From: Spongiimicrobium salis
Lineage (GTDB): Bacteria > Bacteroidota > Bacteroidia > Flavobacteriales > Flavobacteriaceae
Length of the DNA stretch: 64,000 nt
Direction of reading: 5' to 3'
Assembly (NCBI RefSeq): GCF_043678055.1
Contig: NZ_JBHEQA010000001.1
Span: 1,612,001-1,676,000, forward strand
A model generated the notes under the pieces. It had not been told where the DNA came from and did no database searches. It saw only the letters and a list, made by a program, of their open reading frames with translations. How positions within the stretch are numbered: the first letter of the stretch is position 1; each line of letters starts with the position of its first letter. Below, one piece after another: positions 54,805-62,664 of this stretch. Made by a program: the position numbers and the translations under genes.

Positions 54805-55014
54805 TTAACAACCCAATCCAGATACAGAAGGAGTGCCATCTGGACAGTTGAGATCACAACTCACCTGAATGATTTCCAAATAGCCTTGTGAACCTTGGAC
54901 AATACATCCGCAGCAGAATCTAAAACCTCCTGGAATGGTAAGCCCTCCGGTGATTTCTCTTTGTTGTTTTCCTGTAAGTTCTTTGGCACCTTGTAGATTT
55001 CGTAATTTTTTCAT
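54805..55014 (-). CDS. GG-leader cysteine-rich peptide (bacteriocin-like precursor)
   Basis: The 69-residue peptide starts with a leader of 24 residues ending in a double glycine (LTGKQQREITGG), typical of peptides cut and exported by C39-peptidase ABC transporters. The core of 45 residues has six cysteines at positions 34, 35, 37, 53, 57 and 69, plus many Gly. Such precursors in Bacteroidota are called bacteriocin-like or natural-product precursors; activity is rarely known. No C39-peptidase ABC transporter, modification enzyme or immunity gene is in the window, so any export machinery must be encoded elsewhere. It is alone between a lipoprotein gene and the serine hydrolase operon. Confidence 0.75.
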   Translation of the reverse strand: MKKLRNLQGAKELTGKQQREITGGLTIPGGFRFCCGCIVQGSQGYLEIIQVSCDLNCPDGTPSVSGLGC

Positions 55015-55126
55015 CGTTTGTGTTTTTAGTTGTTTTTTAATAACACACTAATTTAATATTATAATTACTTAATGTGTAAGAAAAGTATTAAATAATTAAG
55101 AATTTTATAGATATCATGAAATGTAG

Positions 55127-55156
55127 AATACGGCCTTCTCGAAAGACGACCGTATT
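55127..55156. terminator. hairpin terminator after the DUF2975 operon
   Basis: AATACGG pairs with CCGTATT as the base of a 13-base stem with two internal mismatches and the loop CGAA. It is on the downstream side of the serine hydrolase gene (stop at 55200). On the minus strand the T-run is weak; on the plus strand it is strong. Confidence 0.5.
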
Positions 55157-55199
55157 TTTTAGTCATAAATTGTACTATTGTTTTTTGATTGAGAAACAA

Positions 55200-56645
55200 C
55201 TATAATTTAGCTAAATTACTTGCTGCATTTTTATTGTTGGGGTTCAATTCCAATGATTTTTCATAAGCTTTTATAGCTTTTTCTTTTTGACCAATTTTTA
55301 CCAGACATTCTGCCAAACTGTCCATCGCATTTGAACTTTCAGGATGCATGGTACTGTTGTATCGGAATACTTCAAGGGCATCTTCGTTCCTATCCTTTTG
55401 AAGTAATTCATATCCAAATCTGTTTATTCCACTTTCATAAAAATTACTGACTAAATACTTCTCCGTAGGATCTTTTATCATTTCAAGGATCTTGTCTACA
55501 CTTTTTCCTTGATTATAGAATTCCAACATAGATTTAGGCAAGGGCATGTCATAAAGAATATTTCTAACTTCTTGTTTGGGCATGACCACATTGTTGTAAT
55601 GGTTTTGTAAAATAATAATGGTTTTATCCGTATCTATATTTCGTTCCATATAGGTATTGTAGCCTGGCCATCCACCACTTTTTCTTGCAATTTTACCAAA
55701 TGGTTCAGTATCTAGCACCCTCCACCCTAATGTATTTTTGGCCAAATCTCCATTTACGAGCATTTCATTGGTAAATATTTCTTGTATTGCTTTTCGGGAA
55801 ATCAATTGCTCTGTTTGTAGCGCCATATCAAACTTGTATAAGTCCAGAATTGTGGAGTTAACAGAACCGTCTCCGACAATATCTCCGAGCCAGGTGACAA
55901 ACTGGGTTCTTGGAAACTCCTCTGGAAGGATGTATTTATTTTTAATATATAAATAACCCAAGGCGTAGTTTGGAGTGCTACGTGGATGCGAATTTTTGTC
56001 ATCCACAAAGGTACGATCCATGTGAAGGGGCTTAAAAATAGCCTTTTCCATAAATTTCGCATAAGACAGCCCCGATACTCTTTCAATAATTGATGCAAGC
56101 AATACATAGCCCGTATTGCTATAGGCATTCTGTGTGTTTGGCGCAAAAAGACTGTTTGGACGATAGGTGTTGAGGATGGAAATCACATCTTCATTGGTAG
56201 CTACTTTGCTTTTATCCCATATCGTATCCATTACGGACATATAGTCCGGAAGTCCATTCGTATGGTTTAATAAACTTTTTATGGTCACTTCTGGATAGGC
56301 GTCCAACTCAGGAAGATATTTGATGACTTTATCCTCTAATTTCAATTTCTTCTTTTCTTTGAGAATCATAATAGCCAATGCCGTGAAAGGTTTTGAAACT
56401 GAAGCCAGTTCAAAAGCAGTGTTTTTATTCAATGCTTCCTTGGTGATTTCATTAGCATATCCAAAGCTTTTCTCATAGATTATCTTGCCCTTTTCAGCTA
56501 TTAAAACATTGCCATTAAAAATGCTCGATTCAGATAAGCTTGTAAATAGGCTATCGATACGTTCCGTTTTATTTTGCGCAAAAGCTGTTGAAATATTAAT
56601 TATAAGCAATGCAGTTGCTAATAGTATTAATTTAATGTTCATCAT
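55200..56645 (-). CDS. beta-lactamase-fold serine hydrolase with C-terminal TPRs
   Basis: The 481-residue protein has a signal peptide (cleavage after TAFA), a class C beta-lactamase-like domain (about 25-350) with SVSK (Ser82, Lys85) and YSN (Tyr175), and C-terminal TPR repeats (about 395-480: LAECLVKIGQKEKAIKAYEK). It is exported and its substrate is unknown. It lies 21 bases after the XRE gene and is probably co-transcribed with DUF2975 and XRE. The alternative start at 56642 removes one Met. Confidence 0.85.
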   Translation of the reverse strand: MMNIKLILLATALLIINISTAFAQNKTERIDSLFTSLSESSIFNGNVLIAEKGKIIYEKSFGYANEITKEALNKNTAFELASVSKPFTALAIMILKEKKKLKLEDKVIKYLPELDAYPEVTIKSLLNHTNGLPDYMSVMDTIWDKSKVATNEDVISILNTYRPNSLFAPNTQNAYSNTGYVLLASIIERVSGLSYAKFMEKAIFKPLHMDRTFVDDKNSHPRSTPNYALGYLYIKNKYILPEEFPRTQFVTWLGDIVGDGSVNSTILDLYKFDMALQTEQLISRKAIQEIFTNEMLVNGDLAKNTLGWRVLDTEPFGKIARKSGGWPGYNTYMERNIDTDKTIIILQNHYNNVVMPKQEVRNILYDMPLPKSMLEFYNQGKSVDKILEMIKDPTEKYLVSNFYESGINRFGYELLQKDRNEDALEVFRYNSTMHPESSNAMDSLAECLVKIGQKEKAIKAYEKSLELNPNNKNAASNLAKL

Positions 56646-56666
56646 AAGTTTTATTTTTTATTGTTA

Positions 56667-56870
56667 TTATTTTTTAAATTCTAATATATCTCCGGGTTCA
56701 CATTCTAAAATCTCACATATTTTGGCCAAGGTTTCGAAGCGTATTCCTTTGGCTTTTCCTGTTTTTAAGATGGACAGATTGGCCGGGGTCATTCCTAAAC
56801 GGGAGGAAAGTTCTTTGCTTTGCATTTTACGTTTGGCAAGCATGACGTCTATATTTACAATAATGGGCAT
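56667..56870 (-). CDS. small XRE-family (Cro/CI) HTH regulator
   Basis: The 67-residue protein is a single helix-turn-helix domain with MLAKRKMQSKELSSRLGMTP, ANLSILKTGKAKGIRFETLA and the ending CEILECEPGDILEF, typical of the short YozG-like regulators. It follows the DUF2975 gene by nine bases, a pairing widespread in Gram-positives and Bacteroidota. The AT-rich inverted repeat at 57423-57455 upstream of the operon is a candidate autoregulatory site. Confidence 0.9.
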   Translation of the reverse strand: MPIIVNIDVMLAKRKMQSKELSSRLGMTPANLSILKTGKAKGIRFETLAKICEILECEPGDILEFKK

Positions 56871-56879
56871 AATCTTCTG

Positions 56880-57389
56880 CTATATAATTAAATCTTGATC
56901 TTTTTGTAAACTAACTCCCTGTTTGAATATTTCGGAAAAGAAATACGCAAAAACACCTAGTATAAAGTGTAAAGCAACAAGAAGGAACGCATCGATATCA
57001 AAGTTGCCAAAAGCATAGGCAAGAACCGCTGCAATGGATGGAACAATAAGATTGGAACTGTAGAACCACTTCAATTTCCCTATGGCGTGGGTAGTGAATA
57101 ACTTTTGTTTTGTAAAAACATTAAACACATTGCTCAATAGCATAAAAAATATAGCGTAGAGCATAAAAATCATTAAAAAATCAAATAGGATGTAGGCGAT
57201 GTTATATTCTCCTATAAGGATAGCTTCCTTGGTAAATGGAAAGAGAATAGTAAAGAAGTCTCCATCTTTTTCTAAGGACCATTTTGTCAATAAACATAAA
57301 ATGGAATAAAAGGCGACTAAGGCATACATAAAAGCAAGACTTTTACTTATGTAATGCAGGATTTTTGCTAAGGTTCTAACTGTTTTCAT
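56880..57389 (-). CDS. DUF2975 membrane protein
   Basis: The 169-residue protein has four hydrophobic segments (about 16-36, 62-88, 108-128 and 132-152) with a loop motif NVFNVFTKQKLFTTHAIGKLK between the second and third, the hallmark of DUF2975. Its function is unknown; its gene is regularly followed by a small XRE regulator, as here. It is the first gene of a three-gene operon with the XRE and serine hydrolase genes. Confidence 0.85.
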   Translation of the reverse strand: MKTVRTLAKILHYISKSLAFMYALVAFYSILCLLTKWSLEKDGDFFTILFPFTKEAILIGEYNIAYILFDFLMIFMLYAIFFMLLSNVFNVFTKQKLFTTHAIGKLKWFYSSNLIVPSIAAVLAYAFGNFDIDAFLLVALHFILGVFAYFFSEIFKQGVSLQKDQDLII

Positions 57390-57422
57390 TATTAATTTTG
57401 ATTAAGAAATACATGCAAATAA

Positions 57423-57455
57423 ATAAATAATTATTGTAAAACAATAATTATTTAT
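57423..57455. repeat. perfect AT-rich inverted repeat upstream of DUF2975
   Basis: Arms of 15 bases (57423-57437 and 57441-57455), ATAAATAATTATTGT and its complement, enclose AAA. It lies 34-66 bases before the DUF2975 start codon, in the promoter region, and may be the operator of the XRE protein; the sequence is low-complexity, so chance is not ruled out. Confidence 0.55.
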
Positions 57456-57472
57456 CATAAAAATTAATACTA

Positions 57473-57510
57473 AAAACATAACTACCTCATTTTGAAGGTA
57501 GTTATGTTTT
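57473..57510 (-). terminator. intrinsic terminator of the ankyrin/serine-hydrolase operon
   Basis: Perfect 15-base arms (57473-57487 and 57496-57510, core ACATAACTACCT) around an eight-base loop. On the minus strand the stem ends in a T-run. It lies 127 bases after the serine hydrolase stop at 57637. Confidence 0.75.
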
Positions 57511-57636
57511 GCAGGATCCGGTTATTTTTTAAGTGAATGGAAACAGTATTGGTATTTTTAGTAGAATTCTTCTATGATTTTATGAATATAAAGAATCGCA
57601 ATCTTTCTGTGGTGGGCCATGCCTTTGCATGGATAG

Positions 57637-59067
57637 TTAGAACGACCTAAAGGATGCTTTAGCTTCTTGTGTTGTTGGGTTTGCTGTGTTCAAAGTGCCA
57701 TACAAAAATAAATCACCTTTTAATACAGCTTCTTTGGTCAGACTCAAATAGGCCAACCCGAAATCCGTTATAACTGCATAATGATTTCCATGGCCTAGAT
57801 AATACAGTTCATTAGATTTTAGGAATCCGTCAAAATCTACATTAAGAACACCTTTGTGACCCTTCAAACTAATATTTCCATGATGTTGGGTTACTTTTCC
57901 TTTAGACCGAAATCTGAGTTCAATATGGGTATTTATTTGGGAAACTACTGGTTTGTTTTTTGACCATTCACGAAATAGCTCGGCAAAAATATGTGCTGTT
58001 TCTTCAATTAGAATGTGCCTGCCGGCATTTAGCATAATAGCGATGTTCATATTTTCCTCAGGGTAATGAACAATAACAGTTCGTGCGCCCAACCAATTTC
58101 CTGCATGTTCAATAGTACGATGACCAAACGTGTCGTATGAATTTCGCCAACTAATACCGACATTTGTTTTTTCTCCATTTTTTAACTTGTGACTTCTAAA
58201 CATTTCCGTCACAACTTCTTTAGAGATAAATCCATTGGTATAGGCGCACATCATCTTCAATAAATCTGTTGGAGTACTTCTAAAGCCTGCGCCTGGAAGA
58301 TTATAACTGGTATTTGTCCATCGTTGTTTATGGGGCATTCCTTTTTTCACATAGTAAATCTCAGAATCGTTGGCCGTTAGCTTTTTAATGTCTTCAGGAA
58401 TTGTCTGTGTCATATCCAAAGCTTTAAAAACAGCCTCTTGCATATAAGTTTCAAAAGGAACTCCAGAAGCCCCTTCAATTACTGCTCCCAATACCACAAA
58501 ACCATGCGTAGAATATTTATAACTCGTATCAGACTCAAAAAGTAAAGGTTTATCCATTAGTTCAACCATAGGTTTTATATGGATGAACTGTTGCTTTTTA
58601 TGGCGTTTACCCCTAGGACGATGATCCAATCCCGAAGTATGTCCTGCGAGTTGCCGTGAAGTAAGATTGGCATATTGCGCATCGATATACGGAATATACT
58701 TTTTAATAGGTGCATCTAGATCTACTTTTTCCTGTGAAAGCAGTCGCCCAAGGGCGGTAACAGTTATTAACTTTGAAACCGATGCAGCTCTTAATCTTGT
58801 AGTAGGAGTCATTTTGATGCCATCTTCTAGATTTGAATAACCAAAACCTTGGGCATATTGTAGGGTGTCGTTTTTGCTTACTGCTATAGAAAACCCAGGG
58901 ATTCCGGTTTTTTGAATAAAGGCATTGGCCAATGTCTTTACAAGATCGGTATTGGGCAATGCCTTTGAATCTTGTATTGGTCCTACAGTATTATGGTAAT
59001 CTTGTGCGAACCCAAGGTGATATAGGAATACTGCAATAAATAATGTTGGGAAGACAGTCTTTTTCAT
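57637..59067 (-). CDS. beta-lactamase-fold serine hydrolase
   Basis: The 476-residue exported protein has a signal peptide (cleavage after GFA) and a class C beta-lactamase-like domain (about 40-380) with SVSK (Ser96, Lys99), a Tyr-containing YST motif in place of YxN (YKYSTHGFV, about residue 181) and HAG as the third motif (EHAGNWLG). The C-terminal 90 residues form a beta-rich extension with VTQHHGNISLKGHKGVLNVD. It may act on peptidoglycan peptides or esters. It follows the ankyrin gene by 25 bases. Confidence 0.85.
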   Translation of the reverse strand: MKKTVFPTLFIAVFLYHLGFAQDYHNTVGPIQDSKALPNTDLVKTLANAFIQKTGIPGFSIAVSKNDTLQYAQGFGYSNLEDGIKMTPTTRLRAASVSKLITVTALGRLLSQEKVDLDAPIKKYIPYIDAQYANLTSRQLAGHTSGLDHRPRGKRHKKQQFIHIKPMVELMDKPLLFESDTSYKYSTHGFVVLGAVIEGASGVPFETYMQEAVFKALDMTQTIPEDIKKLTANDSEIYYVKKGMPHKQRWTNTSYNLPGAGFRSTPTDLLKMMCAYTNGFISKEVVTEMFRSHKLKNGEKTNVGISWRNSYDTFGHRTIEHAGNWLGARTVIVHYPEENMNIAIMLNAGRHILIEETAHIFAELFREWSKNKPVVSQINTHIELRFRSKGKVTQHHGNISLKGHKGVLNVDFDGFLKSNELYYLGHGNHYAVITDFGLAYLSLTKEAVLKGDLFLYGTLNTANPTTQEAKASFRSF

Positions 59068-59092
59068 GATTTGAATGAGTTTGCTTTTAAAA

Positions 59093-60061
59093 TTAGTTTT
59101 TTGCCCCTTTGCGAATTAAATAGTTTATAACCTCCCTATGTTGCCCGCGTTTTGCCATTTTTAATGGGTTTCTTTTTTCTGAGAGGAGGTGATACCCGTC
59201 TCGGACCGTTTTATTTACATCCGCCCCTTTTTCAATTAGATATTTTACCACCTCCAAGTGTCCATTCCAAGCAGCCCTGATCAAAGGGGTGTCGTCCCCT
59301 ATAACCACGGCATTCACCTCTGCGCCCGAAGCCACTAAAAACTGTACAATTTTTAAATGTCCCATACTTGCTGCCGCAATCAAGGGGTTTCCGTCGCCTT
59401 TGATTCCTTTATTGATGTCTGCTCCCTGCGCTACCATGGTCTTTACGAAATTTAAATTGCCCAAATGAACTGCCTGAATGAGTGCGGTTCCATCTCCTAA
59501 ACTGCCCTTATTCACATCGGCCCCATATTCAAGGAGTAGATTTAGTACTTCGTTGTTTCCTGAGCGGGCGGCCATTATAAGGGGGTTGCCATCACCCTCC
59601 ACCGATGCATTTGGATCAGCACCCTTTTTTAAAAATAATGCTACGATATCATCATTATTACCTGTGACCGCTGCCATTAATGGTGTTCCATCTCCGTTTA
59701 TCTTTTTATGGACATCTGCGCCCTTTTCCAGTAAGTAGTTCACAAATTCCAAATGCCCATTTCTAGCCGCAATCATTAAAGCACTGGCGTCCCTTTTACC
59801 GCGAAAGGAAACTTTTGCTCCAGAATCCATAAGTAATTTCCCCATTTTTAAATCTCCAGTATAGGCTGCGGCCCCAAGTGGATATCTGGGCTCCCCATCT
59901 CCGCGGTAATGGCAATTAGGCGAGGTTTTTGACAGCAAGTTTTCTGCCTCTGCACTATTTCCGCTTTTAACCGCCGAGAGTAATGCACGACAATTGCTGG
60001 ATTGTGCAGAAAGCATTGAATGACAGAATACTAAAATTAAAATCGATACTAATTTTTTCAT
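59093..60061 (-). CDS. exported ankyrin-repeat protein
   Basis: The 322-residue protein has a signal peptide (cleavage after MLSA) and about eight or nine ankyrin repeats from residue 24 to the end, with the period-33 pattern G-x-x-x-L/I-x-x-A-x-x-x-G-H/N, for example ALMIAARNGHLEFVNYLLEK and PLIRAAWNGHLEVVKYLIEK. Every second repeat has the insertion GDG-T/N-PL rather than the usual Asp-Gly-x-Thr, giving an unusually regular array. Ankyrin proteins bind other proteins; here the partner would be periplasmic or extracellular. A -7 box lies at 60102-60109, and the serine hydrolase gene follows in the same operon. Confidence 0.88.
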   Translation of the reverse strand: MKKLVSILILVFCHSMLSAQSSNCRALLSAVKSGNSAEAENLLSKTSPNCHYRGDGEPRYPLGAAAYTGDLKMGKLLMDSGAKVSFRGKRDASALMIAARNGHLEFVNYLLEKGADVHKKINGDGTPLMAAVTGNNDDIVALFLKKGADPNASVEGDGNPLIMAARSGNNEVLNLLLEYGADVNKGSLGDGTALIQAVHLGNLNFVKTMVAQGADINKGIKGDGNPLIAAASMGHLKIVQFLVASGAEVNAVVIGDDTPLIRAAWNGHLEVVKYLIEKGADVNKTVRDGYHLLSEKRNPLKMAKRGQHREVINYLIRKGAKN

Positions 60062-60101
60062 GATTGTAGTTTTTTAAATGGATTGATACCTATTTGAGAT
60101 T

Positions 60102-60109
60102 CAAATGTA
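60102..60109 (-). promoter_or_regulatory. -7 promoter box (TACATTTG) for the ankyrin operon
   Basis: Exact TAnnTTTG match on the minus strand, 40 bases before the ankyrin start codon. Confidence 0.5.
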
Positions 60110-60287
60110 TAGGCAATACAAATAGGATATTGTTTAAAAAGACGAATCGGCTATTACTGCATATAAATAGGTTTTTTGGGGCTTTATCGGCTTTGTCATC
60201 TGGAAGGGCTGTTCTGTAGGAGGCTAGACAGATTTTGACGCAATATTCCAAGGAGTAATTCAATTTTTACCTATTTTTCATTTTTAT

Positions 60288-61355
60288 ATGTATGCAAAGA
60301 CCTCATATACAGATTATATACTTCAGCACAGAGTTGTGTCCCATTTCCTGTTTTGGGGGAGTTTTTTATTCATTTTCACCCTCTTGGCGACCTTAAATTC
60401 CGGTTCTTTTATTGACCATCTTATTAATTACGTTGCTTTATTACCTGTTCAAATGATGGCAGCCTATAGTTTGGTTTATTTTCTGGTGCCCCAGTTTCTT
60501 TTGAAGAAAAAATATCTTACACTTGGAGTATCTTTTGTCGTTTCTGCTTATGTGTTTGCAGTAATTGCACGTTTAGTGGTAATCTATATTGCAGAACCTT
60601 TCATTCGAGAGAATTTCGAACAAGAGTCGGTATTGGAGGTCATTTCGGATCCTTATTACCTGTTTATAGCTTACTTTCCTGCAGTATATGTGGTTGTTTT
60701 TTTGATGCTTGCCCTGAAAACAATCAAACAACGTTTTGAAGAGAAACATCAAATGCAAGTACTACAAAAGGAAAAAGTAAGCAATGAGCTTAAGTTTCTA
60801 AAAGCCCAAATACATCCACATTTTTTGTTCAATACACTCAATAACCTATATGCGCTGACTTTGAGAAAATCTGATGTGGCTCCTAGAGTGGTTCTAAAAC
60901 TCTCTGAAATGCTCGACTATATGTTGTATCAATGCAATGAAAGGAGAGTGGCTATTGAAAATGAAATTACCTTAATACAAGGGTATATCGATTTGGAAAT
61001 GCTGCGATACGGATCGCAACTGGAAGTAGTTTTCAATCATGTAAGGGGGGTGCAAGACCAGAAAATTGCACCGCTAATTCTACTTGCATTTGTAGAGAAT
61101 GCCTTTAAACATGGTGCGAGTGGAAATCCTATAGACCCTAAGATACATATAGATTTGGAAATTGAGAATATGGAACTACTCTTCAAGGTGTACAATACAA
61201 AGTCCGAAGACCCGAGGCAAGTTTCCAATAGCAAAGGAATAGGTACTGCCAATGTAAATAGACAATTGGAATTGAATTATCCAAACAAACATCAACTAAA
61301 AGTCGAGGAAACACTAAAATCATATTCCATAACATTAAAAGTAGATTTGAAGTAA
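60288..61355 (+). CDS. LytS-like sensor histidine kinase
   Basis: The 355-residue protein has four hydrophobic segments in the first 145 residues, a short coiled coil (about 148-168), the His_kinase motif IHPHFLFNTLNNLYAL with His178, and an HATPase domain with LAFVENAFKHGA. It is the paralogue of the kinase at 48475-49536 and even keeps the length and phospho-site position. Six bases separate it from its regulator. It is divergent from the exported ankyrin/serine hydrolase operon, a possible target. Confidence 0.9.
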   Translation: MYAKTSYTDYILQHRVVSHFLFWGSFLFIFTLLATLNSGSFIDHLINYVALLPVQMMAAYSLVYFLVPQFLLKKKYLTLGVSFVVSAYVFAVIARLVVIYIAEPFIRENFEQESVLEVISDPYYLFIAYFPAVYVVVFLMLALKTIKQRFEEKHQMQVLQKEKVSNELKFLKAQIHPHFLFNTLNNLYALTLRKSDVAPRVVLKLSEMLDYMLYQCNERRVAIENEITLIQGYIDLEMLRYGSQLEVVFNHVRGVQDQKIAPLILLAFVENAFKHGASGNPIDPKIHIDLEIENMELLFKVYNTKSEDPRQVSNSKGIGTANVNRQLELNYPNKHQLKVEETLKSYSITLKVDLK

Positions 61356-61361
61356 GCGCTT

Positions 61362-62072
61362 ATGTCCATAAAATGTTTAATAGTTGATGACGAACCTTTA
61401 GCCATTGAAATTATTGAAGGCTATGTAGCGCAAATTCCAGACTTGCTGCTCGTCGCTACTTTCGAAAACCCTATAAGTGCCTTGGATTTTCTAAATGTTA
61501 ACACTATTGACTTAATTTTTATGGATATTGAGATGCCCTTGCTGACAGGTGTCGATTTTGTAAAAACATTAAAGCATAGGCCTCAGGTTATTTTTACTAC
61601 GGCCTACCGCAATTATGCTATTGAGAGTTATGAGTTGGAGGTAGTAGATTATTTGTTAAAACCAGTCTCCTTTGCTCGTTTTTTCAAAGCCGTCAATCGA
61701 TTTAAGAAGCAAACAAGCGAACATATTGTGATATCTAGTATCCATACCGGTTTAAAGAACGATCACATCTATGTAAATGCGAATAAGAAGTTTATCAAAG
61801 TGCTCTTTGATGATATTATTTATGTAGAAAGTATTAAGGATTATATTCGTATTCATACGGTGAATGAAAATGTAGTAACTCGGGATAAGATTAGTGAATT
61901 TGAAAAAAAGATTCCGGAGAATTTCCTTAGAGTACACCGTTCCTACATTGTAAACACCCATAAAATAACAGCATTTACATCGGTGGATATTGAAATAGAA
62001 TCAAAGGAAATCCCTATAGGGGAAAGTTATAAAAAGGAGATCTTATCAAAACTAAAAAAGTCCAATAAGTAG
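61362..62072 (+). CDS. LytTR-family response regulator
   Basis: The 236-residue protein has a receiver domain (1-118) with VDDEP at about 7-11 and Asp55 in FMDIEMP, and a LytTR domain (about 135-235) with YVNANKKFIKVLFDDIIYVE, FLRVHRSYIVN and IPIGESYKK. It is the cognate regulator of the kinase before it. A bidirectional hairpin follows its stop by ten bases. Confidence 0.9.
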   Translation: MSIKCLIVDDEPLAIEIIEGYVAQIPDLLLVATFENPISALDFLNVNTIDLIFMDIEMPLLTGVDFVKTLKHRPQVIFTTAYRNYAIESYELEVVDYLLKPVSFARFFKAVNRFKKQTSEHIVISSIHTGLKNDHIYVNANKKFIKVLFDDIIYVESIKDYIRIHTVNENVVTRDKISEFEKKIPENFLRVHRSYIVNTHKITAFTSVDIEIESKEIPIGESYKKEILSKLKKSNK

Positions 62073-62082
62073 TAAAAAGAAG

Positions 62083-62134
62083 AAAGCCTGGGAACCACCC
62101 CAGGCTTTAAATTTTATTTCCGGGAACCACCCCG
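62083..62134. terminator. tandem hairpins sharing the loop AACCAC
   Basis: The first hairpin is a perfect ten-base stem (AAAGCCTGGG, 62083-62092 with 62099-62108) and the second a shorter stem (CGGG with CCCG, 62121-62134). Both have the identical sequence GGGAACCACCCC at the tip. T-runs flank the first on both sides, so it should terminate both the LytTR operon and the opposing kinase operon. Confidence 0.7.
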
Positions 62135-62294
62135 AAAAATAACCAAACCAAACTTACAAAAATATGAAACTTTAGTATTCTAAAGTATTCTTACCCCTAT
62201 AGTCGAACACTTTTTAGACTCCTTACTTTTTATTTTAAAAAAAATTAAAAAAAGTAATATTTAGGAAATTCGGAATACTTGCCTATACGATTTT

Positions 62295-62660
62295 TTAACT
62301 CAATTTTGGATTAGGATAGTTGTCGGATTGGTCTTCTACCGTATTATCCAAACAGCTAAAGTCCTTTTCAACCAAAAGCGAGAGGGTAGAAGTATCATTC
62401 CAATCTACAGCGTTCCTATATCCTATAAGGTTGCTGTTGGCCCAGGTAGATAATGCTTCTTGTGGCATGTAAATGGTAATCCTATTATTTAAAAAATTAG
62501 CCTCCAATTCTTCAATGCCAGCCTTGGCCTTAAGGCAATAGACTAGTGTATTATTTGCAAAGGTCGTAGACTCCGCGTAGAAGCCCTCTTTACAGAATGT
62601 TTCTACTTCGGTCTTGGTCAATCGAAACCGTACTGAATTGCCTTTGATTCGTATCTTCAT
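62295..62660 (-). CDS. conserved-type small protein after the HisKA_3 kinase
   Basis: The 121-residue soluble protein starts MKIRIKGNSVRFRLTKTEVE and continues FCKEGFYAESTTFANNTLVY, then a motif NNRITIYMPQEAL with a Trp-containing WANSNLIGY. I recall this as a small Bacteroidota family (possibly DUF7009) but would not rely on the number. It starts four bases after the kinase stop and is therefore in its operon. Confidence 0.65.
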   Translation of the reverse strand: MKIRIKGNSVRFRLTKTEVETFCKEGFYAESTTFANNTLVYCLKAKAGIEELEANFLNNRITIYMPQEALSTWANSNLIGYRNAVDWNDTSTLSLLVEKDFSCLDNTVEDQSDNYPNPKLS

Positions 62661-62664
62661 TTTT

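Noticed and set aside
55127..55156. Hairpin after the GG-leader region as a plus-strand terminator
   Set aside because: No plus-strand gene lies to its left; it most likely serves the minus-strand operon despite the weaker T-run.
57637..59067. True antibiotic-resistance beta-lactamase
   Set aside because: The fold and SxxK are shared with many esterases and peptidases, and the second motif is YST rather than YxN; nothing points to beta-lactam hydrolysis.
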